Below, one piece after another: positions 38,801-52,525 of a DNA stretch of 64,000 bases. Under the pieces are notes generated by a model that saw nothing but the letters and a program-made list of their open reading frames with translations, did not search any database and was not told the origin of the DNA. The stretch's first letter is position 1; the number at the start of each line of letters is the position of its first letter. Source of the DNA: Ctena decussata (taxonomy: Eukaryota > Mollusca > Bivalvia > Lucinida > Lucinidae); contig OZ022503.1 of the NCBI GenBank assembly GCA_963989385.1, positions 67,368,123 to 67,432,122 of the forward strand. The letters run 5' to 3'. The translations under genes were made by a program, and so were the position numbers.

Positions 38801-39790
38801 AACGTCGGAGCAGTAGGCGTTTAATGCATTTTCCCATAGGGTCCAATGCAAAATTGACACCTCATTTTCTCCATTCTCAAGAGCTTTGAGTCTCTGCAAA
38901 ACATATACATGTGTAGACACAAATAAGTGAAATAGAATGAAGGCTATTTCAGCTTTAGCTTTTATTCCGTTTGGGAGCTAAAGTCGCACAAACTTTTGTT
39001 TACAAAAATTTCGATGGCCTATAGTTCGCAAGTTATGCAATCAGTTGACATAAGATTGTGCATGCATGTAGACATGTTAATGACCTTTATATATGCCAAG
39101 TTTCAGATGGCTACCTACTCATACAAGCAAGCAGTAGCGGTTTGAAATTTTCACAATTTGGGCTACACGTTCGGGACGATTCGTGACCTTAGGTGACTTG
39201 CACAATTCGGGCTGAAACTAGTGCCAAATGAGAGGGTTGGGATAAACATTCAATTGACCATATGTGCCAAAAATTCTCGTTCTTTAGTTTTCGAGTTATA
39301 GCCCCTGGAAGTCGAAAACTGCACGACTTTGCCCTCGAATATCTCGACAACGGAGAAAGGAGAATTTCAGGGCATTTTCTCCCAAGAAATATATGGGAAT
39401 TATCTGTAATTTAGCACAGTTTCAGAACGATTCGTGAAAGTCACCTTTTAAGAATAACTTCCACTGCAGGCCCATATATAAAAGTTTGCTCCTTTATTAC
39501 TCTGCACATGGACAATTATTTGCGCTGTTATTTGTCCCAGGCATGTACCTATGTAATTACCGTTTACAGTGTAAAGATGGATGTTATCGGTCGCTGAACG
39601 TCGGAGCAGTAGGCGTTTAATGCATTTTCCCATAGGGTCCAATGCAAAATTGACACCTCATTTTCTCCATTCTCAAGAGCTTTGAGTCTCTGCAAAACAT
39701 ATACATGTGTAGACACAAATAAGTGAAATAGAATGAAGGCTATTTCAGCTTTAGCTTTTATTCCGTTTGGGAGCTAAAGTCGCACAAACT
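35811..39790. repeat. Monomers M46-M50, near-consensus
   Basis: Five 796-bp units. M46 has ACAAAACTTTCG near its start, inside the dyad at the unit boundary. M47-M49 show no difference by eye. M50 has TTTGTCCCAGG. Confidence 0.92.
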
Positions 39791-42700
39791 TTTGTTTACA
39801 AAAATTTCGATGGCCTATAGTTCGCAAGTTATGCAATCAGTTGACATAAGATTGTGCATGCATGTAGACATGTTAATGACCTTTATATATGCCAAGTTTC
39901 AGATGGCTACATACTCATACAAGCAAGCAGTAGCGGTTTGAAATTTTCACAATTTGGGCTACACGTTCGGGACGATTCGTGACCTTAGGTGACTTGCACA
40001 ATTCGGGCTGAAACTAGTGCCAAATGAGAGGGTTGGGATAAACATTCAATTGACCATATGTGCCAAAAATTCTCGTTCTTTAGTTTTCGAGTTATAGCCC
40101 CTGGAAGTCGAAAACTGCACGACTTTGCCCTCGAATATCTCGACAACGGAGAAAGAAGAATTTCAGGGCATTTTCTCCCAAGAAATATATGGGAATTATC
40201 TGTAATTTAGCACAGTTTCAGAACGATTCGTGAAAGTCACCTTTTAAGAATAACTTCCACTGCAGGCCCATATATAAAAGTTTGCTCCTTTATTACTCTG
40301 CACATGGACAATTATTTGCGCTGTTATTTGCCCCAGGCATGTACCTATGTAATTACCGTTTACAGTGTAAAGATGGATGTTATCGGTCGCTGAACGTCGG
40401 AGCAGTAGGCGTTTAATGCATTTTCCCATAGGGTCCAATGCAAAATTGACACCTCATTTTCTCCATTCTCAAGAGCTTTGAGTCTCTGCAAAACATATAC
40501 ATGTGTAGACACAAATAAGTGAAATAGAATGAAGGCTATTTCAGCTTTAGCTTTTATTCCGTTTGGGAGCTAAAGTCGCACAAACTTTTGTTTACAAAAA
40601 TTTCGATGGCCTATAGTTCGCAAGTTATGCAATCAGTTGACATAAGATTGTGCATGCATGTAGACATGTTAATGACCTTTATATATGCCAAGTTTCAGAT
40701 GGCTACCTACTCATACAAGCAAGCAGTAGCGGTTTGAAATTTTCACAATTTGGGCTACACGTTCGGGACGATTCGTGACCTTAGGTGACTTGCACAATTC
40801 GGGCTGAAACTAGTGCCAAATGAGAGGGTTGGGATAAACATTCAATTGACCATATGTGCCAAAAATTCTCGTTCTTTAGTTTTCGAGTTATAGCCCCTGG
40901 AAGTCGAAAACTGCACGACTTTGCCCTCGAATATCTCGACAACGGAGAAAGGAGAATTTCAGGGCATTTTCTCCCAAGAAATATATGGGAATTATCTGTA
41001 ATTTAGCACAGTTTCAGAACGATTCGTGAAAGTCACCTTTTAAGAATAACTTCCACTGCAGGCCCATATATAAAAGCTTGCTCCTTTATTACTCTGCACA
41101 TGGACAATTATTTGCGCTGTTATTTGCCCCAGGCATGTACCTATGTAATTACCGTTTACAGTGTAAAGATGGATGTTATCGGTCGCTGAACGTCGGAGCA
41201 GTAGGCGTTTAATGCATTTTCCCATAGGGTCCAATGCAAAATTGACACCTCATTTTCTCCATTCTCAAGAGCTTTGAGTCTCTGCAAAACATATACATGT
41301 GTAGACACAAATAAGTGAAATAGAATGAAGGCTATTTCAGCTTTAGCTTTTATTCCGTTTGGGAGCTAAAGTCGCACAAACTTTTGTTTACAAAAATTTC
41401 GATGGCCTATAGTTCGCAAGTTATGCAATCAGTTGACATAAGATTGTGCATGCATGTAGACATGTTAATGACCTTTATATATGCCAAGTTTCAGATGGCT
41501 ACCTACTCATACAAGCAAGCAGTAGCGGTTTGAAATTTTCACAATTTGGGCTACACGTTCGGGACGATTCGTGACCTTAGGTGACTTGCACAATTCGGGC
41601 TGAAACTAGTGCCAAATGAGAGGGTTGGGATAAACATTCAATTGACCATATGTGCCAAAAATTCTCGTTCTTTAGTTTTCGAGTTATAGCCCCTGGAAGT
41701 CGAAAACTGCACGACTTTGCCCTCGAATATCTCGACAACGGAGAAAGGAGAATTTCAGGGCATTTTCTCCCAAGAAATATATGGAATTATCTGTAATTTA
41801 GAACAGTTTCAGAACGATTCGTGAAAGTCACCTTTTAAGAATAACTTCCACTGCACGCCCATATATAAAAGCTTGCTCCTTTATTACTCTGCACATGGAC
41901 AATTATTTGCGCTGTTATTTGCCCCAGGCATGTACCTATGTAATTACCGTTTACAGTGTAAAGATGGATGTTATCGGTCGCTGAACGTCGGAGCAGTAGG
42001 CGTTTAATGCATTTTCCCATAGGGTCCAATGCAAAATTGACACCTCATTTTCTCCATTCTCAAGAGCTTTGAGTCTCTGCAAAACATATACATGTGTAGA
42101 CACAAATAAGTGAAATAGAATGAAGGCTATTTCAGCTTTAGCTTTTATTCCGTTTGGGAGCTAAAGTCGCACAAACTTTTGTTTACAAAAATTTCGATGG
42201 CCTATAGTTCGCAAGTTATGCAATCAGTTGACATAAGATTGTGCATGCATGTAGACATGTTAATGACCTTTATATATGCCAAGTTTCAGATGGCTACCTA
42301 CTCATACAAGCAAGCAGTAGCGGTTTGAAATTTTCACAATTTGGGCTACACGTTCGGGACGATTCGTGACCTTAGGTGACCTGCACAATTCGGGCTGAAA
42401 CTAGTGCCAAATGAGAGGGTTGGGATAAACATTCAATTGACCATATGTGCCAAAAATTCTCGTTCTTTAGTTTTCGAGTTATAGCCCCTGGAAGTCGAAA
42501 ACTGCACGACTTTGCCCTCGAATATCTCGACAACGGAGAAAGGAGAATTTCAGGGCATTTTCTCCCTAGAAATATATGGGAATTATCTGTAATTTAGCAC
42601 AGTTTCAGAACGATTCGTGAAAGTCACCTTTTAAGAATAACTTCCACTGCAGGCCCATATATAAAAGTTTGCTCCTTTATTACTCTGCACATGGACAATT

Positions 42701-43769
42701 ATTTGCGCTGTTATTTGCCCCAGGCATGTACCTATGTAATTACCGTTTACAGTGTAAAGATGAATGTTATCGGTCGCTGAACGTCGGAGCAGTAGGCGTT
42801 TAATGCATTTTCCCATAGGGTCCAATGCAAAATTGACACCTCATTTTCTCCATTCTCAAGAGCTTTGAGTCTCTGCAAAACATATACATGTGTAGACACA
42901 AATAAGTGAAATAGAATGAAGGCTATTTCAGCTTTAGCTTTTATTCCGTTTGGGAGCTAAAGTCGCACAAACTTTTGTTTACAAAAATTTCGATGGCCTA
43001 TAGTTCGCAAGTTATGCAATCAGTTGACATAAGATTGTGCATGCATGTAGACATGTTAATGACCTTTATATATGCCAAGTTTCAGATGGCTACCTACTCA
43101 TACAAGCAAGCAGTAGCGGTTTGAAATTTTCACAATTTGGGCTACACGTTCGGGACGATTCGTGACCTTAGGTGACTTGCACAATTCGGGCTGAAACTAG
43201 TGCCAAATGAGAGGGTTGGGATAAACATTCAATTGACCATATGTGCCAAAAATTCTCGTTCTTTAGTTTTCGAGTTATAGCCCCTGGAAGTCGAAAACTG
43301 CACGACTTTGCCCTCGAATATCTCGACAACGGAGAAAGAAGAATTTCAGGGCATTTTCTCCCAAGAAATATATGGGAATTATCTGTAATTTAGCACAGTT
43401 TCAGAACGATTCGTGAAAGTCACCTTTTAAGAATAACTTCCACTGCAGGCCCATATATAAAAGTTTGCTCCTTTATTACTCTGCACATGGACAATTATTT
43501 GCGCTGTTATTTGCCCCAGGCATGTACCTATGTAATTACCGTTTACAGTGTAAAGATGGATGTTATCGGTCGCTGAACGTCGGAGCAGTAGGCGTTTAAT
43601 GCATTTTCCCATAGGGTCCAATGCAAAATTGACACCTCATTTTCTCCATTCTCAAGAGCTTTGAGTCTCTGCAAAACATATACATGTGTAGACACAAATA
43701 AGTGAAATAGAATGAAGGCTATTTCAGCTTTAGCTTTTATTCCGTTTGGGAGCTAAAGTCGCACAAACT
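39791..43769. repeat. Monomers M51-M55, five-unit block, copy 2
   Basis: This block carries the eight variants of M34-M38 in the same order: 39911, 40156, 41077, 41872, 42381, 42567, 42763 and 43339. The offset is 13,536 bp (17 units plus the 4-bp insertion of M45), falling to 13,535 after a 1-bp deletion in M53. M53 (795 bp) has that deletion in ATATATGGAATT near 41784 plus TTTAGAACAG and CTGCACGCCC, all private to this copy. Confidence 0.93.
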
Positions 43770-46156
43770 TTTGTTTACAAAAATTTCGATGGCCTATAGT
43801 TCGCAAGTTATGCAATCAGTTGACATAAGATTGTGCATGCATGTAGACATGTTAATGACCTTTATATATGCCAAGTTTCAGATGGCTACCTACTCATACA
43901 AGCAAGCAGTAGCGGTTTGAAATTTTCACAATTTGGGCTACACGTTCGGGACGATTCGTGACCTTAGGTGACTTGCACAATTCGGGCTGAAACTAGTGCC
44001 AAATGAGAGGGTTGGGATAAACATTCAATTGACCATATGTGCCAAAAATTCTCGTTCTTTAGTTTTCGAGTTATAGCCCCTGGAAGTCGAAAACTGCACG
44101 ACTTTGCCCTCGAATATCTCGACAACGGAGAAAGGAGAATTTCAGGGCATTTTCTCCCAAGAAATATATGGGAATTATCTGTAATTTAGCACAGTTTCAG
44201 AACGATTCGTGAAAGTCACCTTTTAAGAATAACTTCCACTGCAGGCCCATATATAAAAGTTTGCTCCTTTATTACTCTGCACATGGACAATTATTTGCGC
44301 TGTTATTTGCCCCAGGCATGTACCTATGTAATTACCGTTTACAGTGTAAAGATGGATGTTATCGGTCGCTGAACGTCGGAGCAGTAGGCGTTTAATGCAT
44401 TTTCCCATAGGGTCCAATGCAAAATTGACACCTCATTTTCTCCATTCTCAAGAGCTTTGAGTCTCTGCAAAACATATACATGTGTAGACACAAATAAGTG
44501 AAATAGAATGAAGGCTATTTCAGCTTTAGCTTTTATTCCGTTTGGGAGCTAAAGTCGCACAAACTTTTGTTTACAAAAATTTCGATGGCCTATAGTTCGC
44601 AAGTTATGCAATCAGTTGACATAAGATTGTGCATGCATGTAGACATGTTAATGACCTTTATATATGCCAAGTTTCAGATGGCTACCTACTCATACAAGCA
44701 AGCAGTAGCGGTTTGAAATTTTCACAATTTGGGCTACACGTTCGGGACGATTCGTGACCTTAGGTGACTTGCACAATTCGGGCTGAAACTAGTGCCAAAT
44801 GAGAGGGTTGGGATAAACATTCAATTGACCATATGTGCCAAAAATTCTCGTTCTTAGTTTTCGAGTTATAGCCCCTGGAAGTCGAAAACTGCACGACTTT
44901 GCCCTCGAATATCTCGACAACGGAGAAAGGAGAATTTCAGGGCATTTTCTCCCAAGAAATATATGGGAATTATCTGTAATTTAGCACAGTTTCAGAACGA
45001 TTCGTGAAAGTCACCTTTTAAGAATAACTTCCACTGCAGGCCCATATATAAAAGTTTGCTCCTTTATTACTCTGCACATGGACAATTATTTGCGCTGTTA
45101 TTTGCCCCAGGCATGTACCTATGTAATTACCGTTTACAGTGTAAAGATGGATGTTATCGGTCGCTGAACGTCGGAGCAGTAGGCGTTTAATGCATTTTCC
45201 CATAGGGTCCAATGCAAAATTGACACCTCATTTTCTCCATTCTCAAGAGCTTTGAGTCTCTGCAAAACATATACATGTGTAGACACAAATAAGTGAAATA
45301 GAATGAAGGCTATTTCAGCTTTAGCTTTTATTCCGTTTGGGAGCTAAAGTCGCACAAACTTTTGTTTACAAAAATTTCGATGGCCTATAGTTCGCAAGTT
45401 ATGCAATCAGTTGACATAAGATTGTGCATGCATGTAGACATGTTAATGACCTTTATATATGCCAAGTTTCAGATGGCTACCTACTCATACAAGCAAGCAG
45501 TAGCGGTTTGAAATTTTCACAATTTGGGCTACACGTTCGGGACGATTCGTGACCTTAGGTGACTTGCACAATTCGGGCTGAAACTAGTGCCAAATGAGAG
45601 GGTTGGGATAAACATTCAATTGACCATATGTGCCAAAAATTCTCGTTCTTTAGTTTTCGAGTTATAGCCCCTGGAAGTCGAAAACTGCACGACTTTGCCC
45701 TCGAATATCTCGACAACGGAGAAAGGAGAATTTCAGGGCATTTTCTCCCAAGAAATATATGGGAATGATCTGTAATTTAGCACAGTTTCAGAACGATTCG
45801 TGAAAGTCACCTTTTAAGAATAACTTCCACTGCAGGCCCATATATAAAAGTTTGCTCCTTTATTACTCTGCACATGGACAATTATTTGCGCTGTTATTTG
45901 CCCCAGGCATGTACCTATGTAATTACCGTTTACAGTGTAAAGATGGATGTTATCGGTCGCTGAACGTCGGAGCAGTAGGCGTTTAATGCATTTTCCCATA
46001 GGGTCCAATGCAAAATTGACACCTCATTTTCTCCATTCTCAAGAGCTTTGAGTCTCTGCAAAACATATACATGTGTAGACACAAATAAGTGAAATAGAAT
46101 GAAGGCTATTTCAGCTTTAGCTTTTATTCCGTTTGGGAGCTAAAGTCGCACAAACT
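43770..46156. repeat. Monomers M56-M58, near-consensus
   Basis: M56 shows no difference by eye. M57 is 795 bp, with one T lost from GTTCTTTAG near 44853. M58 has GGGAATGATCTG near 45768. These separate the second five-unit block from its partial third copy. Confidence 0.93.
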
Positions 46157-48544
46157 TTTGTTTACAAAAATTTCGATGGCCTATAGTTCGCAAGTTATGC
46201 AATCAGTTGACATAAGATTGTGCATGCATGTAGACATGTTAATGACCTTTATATATGCCAAGTTTCAGATGGCTACCTACTCATACAAGCAAGCAGTAGC
46301 GGTTTGAAATTTTCACAATTTGGGCTACACGTTCGGGACGATTCGTGACCTTAGGTGACTTGCACAATTCGGGCTGAAACTAGTGCCAAATGAGAGGGTT
46401 GGGATAAACATTCAATTGACCATATGTGCCAAAAATTCTCGTTCTTTAGTTTTCGAGTTATAGCCCCTGGAAGTCGAAAACTGCACGACTTTGCCCTCGA
46501 ATATCTCGACAACGGAGAAAGGAGAATTTCAGGGCATTTTCTCCCAAGAAATATATGGGAATTATCTGTAATTTAGCACAGTTTCAGAACGATTCGTGAA
46601 AGTCACCTTTTAAGAATAACTTCCACTGCAGGCCCATATATAAAAGCTTGCTCCTTTATTACTCTGCACATGGACAATTATTTGCGCTGTTATTTGCCCC
46701 AGGCATGTACCTATGTAATTACCGTTTACAGTGTAAAGATGGATGTTATCGGTCGCTGAACGTCGGAGCAGTAGGCGTTTAATGCATTTTCCCATAGGGT
46801 CCAATGCAAAATTGACACCTCATTTTCTCCATTCTCAAGAGCTTTGAGTCTCTGCAAAACATATACATGTGTAGACACAAATAAGTGAAATAGAATGAAG
46901 GCTATTTCAGCTTTAGCTTTTATTCCGTTTGGGAGCTAAAGTCGCACAAACTTTTGTTTACAAAAATTTCGATGGCCTATAGTTCGCAAGTTATGCAATC
47001 AGTTGACATAAGATTGTGCATGCATGTAGACATGTTAATGACCTTTATATATGCCAAGTTTCAGATGGCTACCTACTCATACAAGCAAGCAGTAGCGGTT
47101 TGAAATTTTCACAATTTGGGCTACACGTTCGGGACGATTCGTGACCTTAGGTGACCTGCACAATTCGGGCTGAAACTAGTGCCAAATGAGAGGGTTGGGA
47201 TAAACATTCAATTGACCATATGTGCCAAAAATTCTCGTTCTTTAGTTTTCGAGTTATAGCCCCTGGAAGTCGAAAACTGCACGACTTTGCCCTCGAATAT
47301 CTCGACAACGGAGAAAGGAGAATTTCAGGGCATTTTCTCCCTAGAAATATATGGGAATTATCTGTAATTTAGCACAGTTTCAGAACGATTCGTGAAAGTC
47401 ACCTTTTAAGAATAACTTCCACTGCAGGCCCATATATAAAAGTTTGCTCCTTTATTACTCTGCACATGGACAATTATTTGCGCTGTTATTTGCCCCAGGC
47501 ATGTACCTATGTAATTATCGTTTACAGTGTAAAGATGAATGTTATCGGTCGCTGAACGTCGGAGCAGTAGGCGTTTAATGCATTTTCCCATAGGGTCCAA
47601 TGCAAAATTGACACCTCATTTTCTCCATTCTCAAGAGCTTTGAGTCTCTGCAAAACATATACATGTGTAGACACAAATAAGTGAAATAGAATGAAGGCTA
47701 TTTCAGCTTTAGCTTTTATTCCGTTTGGGAGCTAAAGTCGCACAAACTTTTGTTTACAAAAATTTCGATGGCCTATAGTTCGCAAGTTATGCAATCAGTT
47801 GACATAAGATTGTGCATGCATGTAGACATGTTAATGACCTTTATATATGCCAAGTTTCAGATGGCTACCTACTCATACAAGCAAGCAGTAGCGGTTTGAA
47901 ATTTTCACAATTTGGGCTACACGTTCGGGACGATTCGTGACCTTAGGTGACCTGCACAATTCGGGCTGAAACTAGTGCCAAATGAGAGGGTTGGGATAAA
48001 CATTCAATTGACCATATGTGCCAAAAATTCTCGTTCTTTAGTTTTCGAGTTATAGCCCCTGGAAGTCGAAAACTGCACGACTTTGCCCTCGAATATCTCG
48101 ACAACGGAGAAAGGAGAATTTCAGGGCATTTTCTCCCTAGAAATATATGGGAATTATCTGTAATTTAGCACAGTTTCAGAACGATTCGTGAAAGTCACCT
48201 TTTAAGAATAACTTCCACTGCAGGCCCATATATAAAAGTTTGCTCCTTTATTACTCTGCACATGGACAATTATTTGCGCTGTTATTTGCCCCAGGCATGT
48301 ACCTATGTAATTACCGTTTACAGTGTAAAGATGGATGTTATCGGTCGCTGAACGTCGGAGCAGTAGGCGTTTAATGCATTTTCCCATAGGGTCCAATGCA
48401 AAATTGACACCTCATTTTCTCCATTCTCAAGAGCTTTGAGTCTCTGCAAAACATATACATGTGTAGACACAAATAAGTGAAATAGAATGAAGGCTATTTC
48501 AGCTTTAGCTTTTATTCCGTTTGGGAGCTAAAGTCGCACAAACT
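46157..48544. repeat. Monomers M59-M61, partial third copy of the five-unit block
   Basis: M59 has the AAAGCTTGC variant (46647) of M36 and M53. M60 has all three variants of M37 and M54 (47156, 47342, 47538) plus a private C to T giving AATTATCG. M61 has the first two of these (47952, 48138) but the consensus base at the third. M61 therefore looks like a mosaic whose first part matches M60 and whose second part is consensus. Confidence 0.9.
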
Positions 48545-50136
48545 TTTGTTTACAAAAATTTCGATGGCCTATAGTTCGCCAGTTATGCAATCAGTTGACA
48601 TAAGATTGTGCATGCATGTAGACATGTTAATGACCTTTATATATGCCAAGTTTCAGATGGCTACCTACTCATACAAGCAAGCAGTAGCGGTTTGAAATTT
48701 TCACAATTTGGGCTACACGATCGGGACGATTCGTGACCTTAGGTGACTTGCACAATTCGGGCTGAAACTAGTGCCAAATGAGAGGGTTGGGATAAACATT
48801 CAATTGACCATATGTGCCAAAAATTCTCGTTCTTTAGTTTTCGAGTTATAGCCCCTGGAAGTCGAAAACTGCACGACTTTGCCCTCGAATATCTCGACAA
48901 CGGAGAAAGGAGAATTTCAGGGCATTTTCTCCCAAGAAATATATGGGAATTATCTGTAATTTAGCACAGTTTCAGAACGATTCGTGAAAGTCACCTTTTA
49001 AGAATAACTTCCACTGCAGGCCCATATATAAAAGTTTGCTCCTTTATTACTCTGCACATGGACAATTATTTGCGCTGTTATTTGCCCCAGGCATGTACCT
49101 ATGTAATTACCGTTTACAGTGTAAAGATGGATGTTATCGGTCGCTGAACGTCGGAGCAGTAGGCGTTTAATGCATTTTCCCATAGGGTCCAATGCAAAAT
49201 TGACACCTCATTTTCTCCATTCTCAAGAGCTTTGAGTCTCTGCAAAACATATACATGTGTAGACACAAAGAAGTGAAATAGAATGAAGGCTATTTCAGCT
49301 TTAGCTTTTATTCCGTTTGGGAGCTAAAGTCGCACAAACTTTTGTTTACAAAAATTTCGATGGCCTATAGTTCGCAAGTTATGCAATCAGTTGACATAAG
49401 ATTGTGCATGCATGTAGACATGTTAATGACCTTTATATATGCCAAGTTTCAGATGGCTACCTACTCATACAAGCAAGCAGTAGCGGTTTGAAATTTTCAC
49501 AATTTGGGCTACACGTTCGGGACGATTCGTGACCTTAGGTGACTTGCACAATTCGGGCTGAAACTAGTGCCAAATGAGAGGGTTGGGATAAACATTCAAT
49601 TGACCATATGTGCCAAAAATTCTCGTTCTTTAGTTTTCGAGTTATAGCCCCTGGAAGTCGAAAACTGCACGACTTTGCCCTCGAATATCTCGACAACGGA
49701 GAAAGGAGAATTTCAGGGCATTTTCTCCCAAGAATTATATGGGAGTTATCTGTAATTTAGCACAGTTTCAGAACGATTCGTGAAAGTCACCTTTTAAGAA
49801 TAACTTCCACTGCAGGCCCATATATAAAAGTTTGCTCCTTTATTACTCTGCACATGGACAATTATTTGCGCTGTTATTTGCCCCAGGCATGTACCTATGC
49901 AATTACCGTTTACAGTGTAAAGATGGATGTTATCGGTCGCTGAACGTCGGAGCAGTAGGCGTTTAATGCATTTTCCCATAGGGTCCAATGCAAAATTGAC
50001 ACCTCATTTTCTCCATTCTCAAGAGCTTTGAGTCTCTGCAAAACATATACATGTGTAGACACAAATAAGTGAAATAGAATGAAGGCTATTTCAGCTTTAG
50101 CTTTTATTCCGTTTGGGAGCTAAAGTCGCACAAACT
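48545..50136. repeat. Monomers M62-M63, start of the more diverged zone
   Basis: Each unit has about three private changes. M62: TTCGCCAGTT, CACGATCGGG and CACAAAGAAGTG (the last also in M74). M63: AGAATTATATG, GGGAGTTATC and CTATGCAATT. From here to M76 variant density is clearly higher than to the left. Confidence 0.88.
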
Positions 50137-51728
50137 TTTCTTTACAAAAAATTCGATGGCCTATAGTTCGCAAGTTATGCAATCAGTTGACATAAGATTG
50201 TGCATGCATGTAGACATGTTAATGACCTTTATATATGCTAAGTTTCAGATGGCTACCTACTCATACAAGCAAGCAGTAGCGGTTTGAAATTTTCACAATT
50301 TGGGCTACACGTTCGGGACGATTCGTGACCTTAGGTGACTTGCACAATTCGGGCTGAAACTAGTGCCAAATGAGAGGGTTGGGATAAACATTCAATTGAC
50401 CATATGTGCCAAAAATTCTCGTTCTTTAGTTTTCGAGTTATAGCCCCTGGAAGTCGAAAACTGCACGACTTTGCCCTCGAATATCTCGACAACGGAGAAA
50501 GGAGAATTTCAGGGCATTTTCTTCCAAGAAATATATGGGAATTATCTGTAATTTAGCACAGTTTCAGAACGATTCGTGAAAGTCACCTTTTAAGAATAAC
50601 TTCCACTGCAGGCCCATATATAAAAGTTTGCTCCTTTATTACTCTGCACATGGACAATTATTTGCGCTGTTATTTGCCCCAGGCATGTACCTATGTAATT
50701 ACCGTTTACAGTGTAAAGATGGATGTTATCGGTCGCTGAACGTCGGAGCAGTAGGCGTTTAATGCATTTTCCCATAGGGTCCAATGCAAAATTGACACCT
50801 CATTTTCTCCATTCTCAAGAGCTTTGAGTCTCTGCAAAACATATACATGTGTAGACACAAATAAGTGAAATAGAATGAAGGCTATTTCAGCTTTAGCTTT
50901 TATTCCGTTTGGGAGCTAAAGTCGCACAAACTTTTGTTTACAAAAAATTCGATGGCCTATAGTTCGCAAGTTATGCAATCAGTTGACATAAAATTGTGCA
51001 TGCATGTAGACATGTTAATGACCTTTATATATGCTAAGTTTCAGATGGCTACCTACTCATACAAGCAAGCAGTAGCGGTTTGAAATTTTCACAATTTGGG
51101 CTACACGTTCGGGACGATTCGTGACCTTAGGTGACTTGCACAATTCGGGCTGAAACTAGTGCCAAATGAGAGGGTTGGGATAAACATTCAATTGACCATA
51201 TGTGCCAAAAATTCTCGTTCTTTAGTTTTCGAGTTATAGCCCCTGGAAGTCGAAAACTGCACGACTTTGCCCTCGAATATCTCGACAACGGAGAAAGGAG
51301 AATTTCAGGGCATTTTCTCCCAAGAAATATATGGGAATTATCTGTAATTTAGCACAGTTTCAGAACGATTCGTGAAAGTCACCTTTTAAGAATAACTTCC
51401 ACTGCAGGCCCATATATAAAAGTTTGCTCCTTTATTACTCTGCACATGGACAATTATTTGCGCTGTTATTTGCCCCAGGCATGTACCTATGTAATTACCG
51501 TTTACAGTGTAAAGATGGATGTTATCGGTCGCTGAACGTCGGAGCAGTAGGCGTTTAATGCATTTTCCCATAGGGTCCAATGCAAAATTGACACCTCATT
51601 TTCTCCATTCTCAAGAGCTTTGAGTCTCTGCAAAACATATACATGCGTAGACACAAATAAGTGAAATAGAATGAAGGCTATTTCAGCTTTAGCTTTTATT
51701 CCGTTTGGGAGCTAAAGTCGCACAAACT
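50137..51728. repeat. Monomers M64-M65, related neighbouring pair
   Basis: Both units share a T to A near the start (ACAAAAAATTCG) and ATGCTAAGTTT (consensus ATGCCAAGTTT), seen nowhere else, so one was copied from the other. M64 also has TTTCTTTAC and TTCTTCCAAG. M65 has CATAAAATTG and ACATGCGTAG. Confidence 0.9.
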
Positions 51729-52525
51729 TTTGTTTACAAAAATTTCGATGGCCTATAGTTCGCAAGTTATGCAATCAGTTGACATAAGATTGTGCATGCA
51801 TGTAGACATGTTAATGACCTTTATATATGCCAAGTTTCAGATGGCTACCTACTCATACAAGCAAGCAGTAGCGGTTTGAAATTTTCACAATTTGGGCTAC
51901 ACGTTCGGGACGATTCGTGACCTTAGGTGACTTGCACAATTCGGGCTGAAACTAGTGCCAAATGAGAGGGTTGGGATAAACATTCAATTGACCATATGTG
52001 CCAAAAATTCTCGTTCTTTAGTTTTCGAGTTATAGCCCCTGGAAGTCGAAAACTGCACGACTTTGCCCTCGAATATCTCGACAACGGAGAAAGGAGAATT
52101 TCAGGGCATTTTCTCCCAAGAAAGATATGGGAATTATCTGTAATTTAGCACAGTTTCAGAACGATTCGTGAAAGTCACCTTTTAAGAATAACTTCCACTG
52201 CAGGCCCATATATAAAAGTTTGCTCCTTTATTACTCTGCACATGGACAATTATTTGCGCTGTTATTTGCCCCCAGGCACGTACCTATGTAATTACCGTTT
52301 ACAGTGTAAAGATGGATGTTATCGGTCGCTGAACGTCGGAGCAGTAGGCGTTTAATGCATTTTCCCATAGGGTCCAATGCAAAATTGACACCTCATTTTC
52401 TCCATTCTCAAGAGCTTTGAGTCTCTGCAAAACATATACATGTGTAGACACAAATAAGTGAAATAGAATGAAGGCTATTTCAGCTTTAGCTTTTATTCCG
52501 TTTGGGAGCTAAAGTCGCACAAACT
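51729..52525. repeat. Monomer M66, 797 bp, extra C
   Basis: One extra C in TTTGCCCCCAGG near 52270 shifts the minus-strand frame, and GGCACGTAC replaces GGCATGTAC. This is the only full unit without the 64-codon minus-strand frame. It also has the first AAAGATATG variant (G at 52124) seen in the window. Confidence 0.94.
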
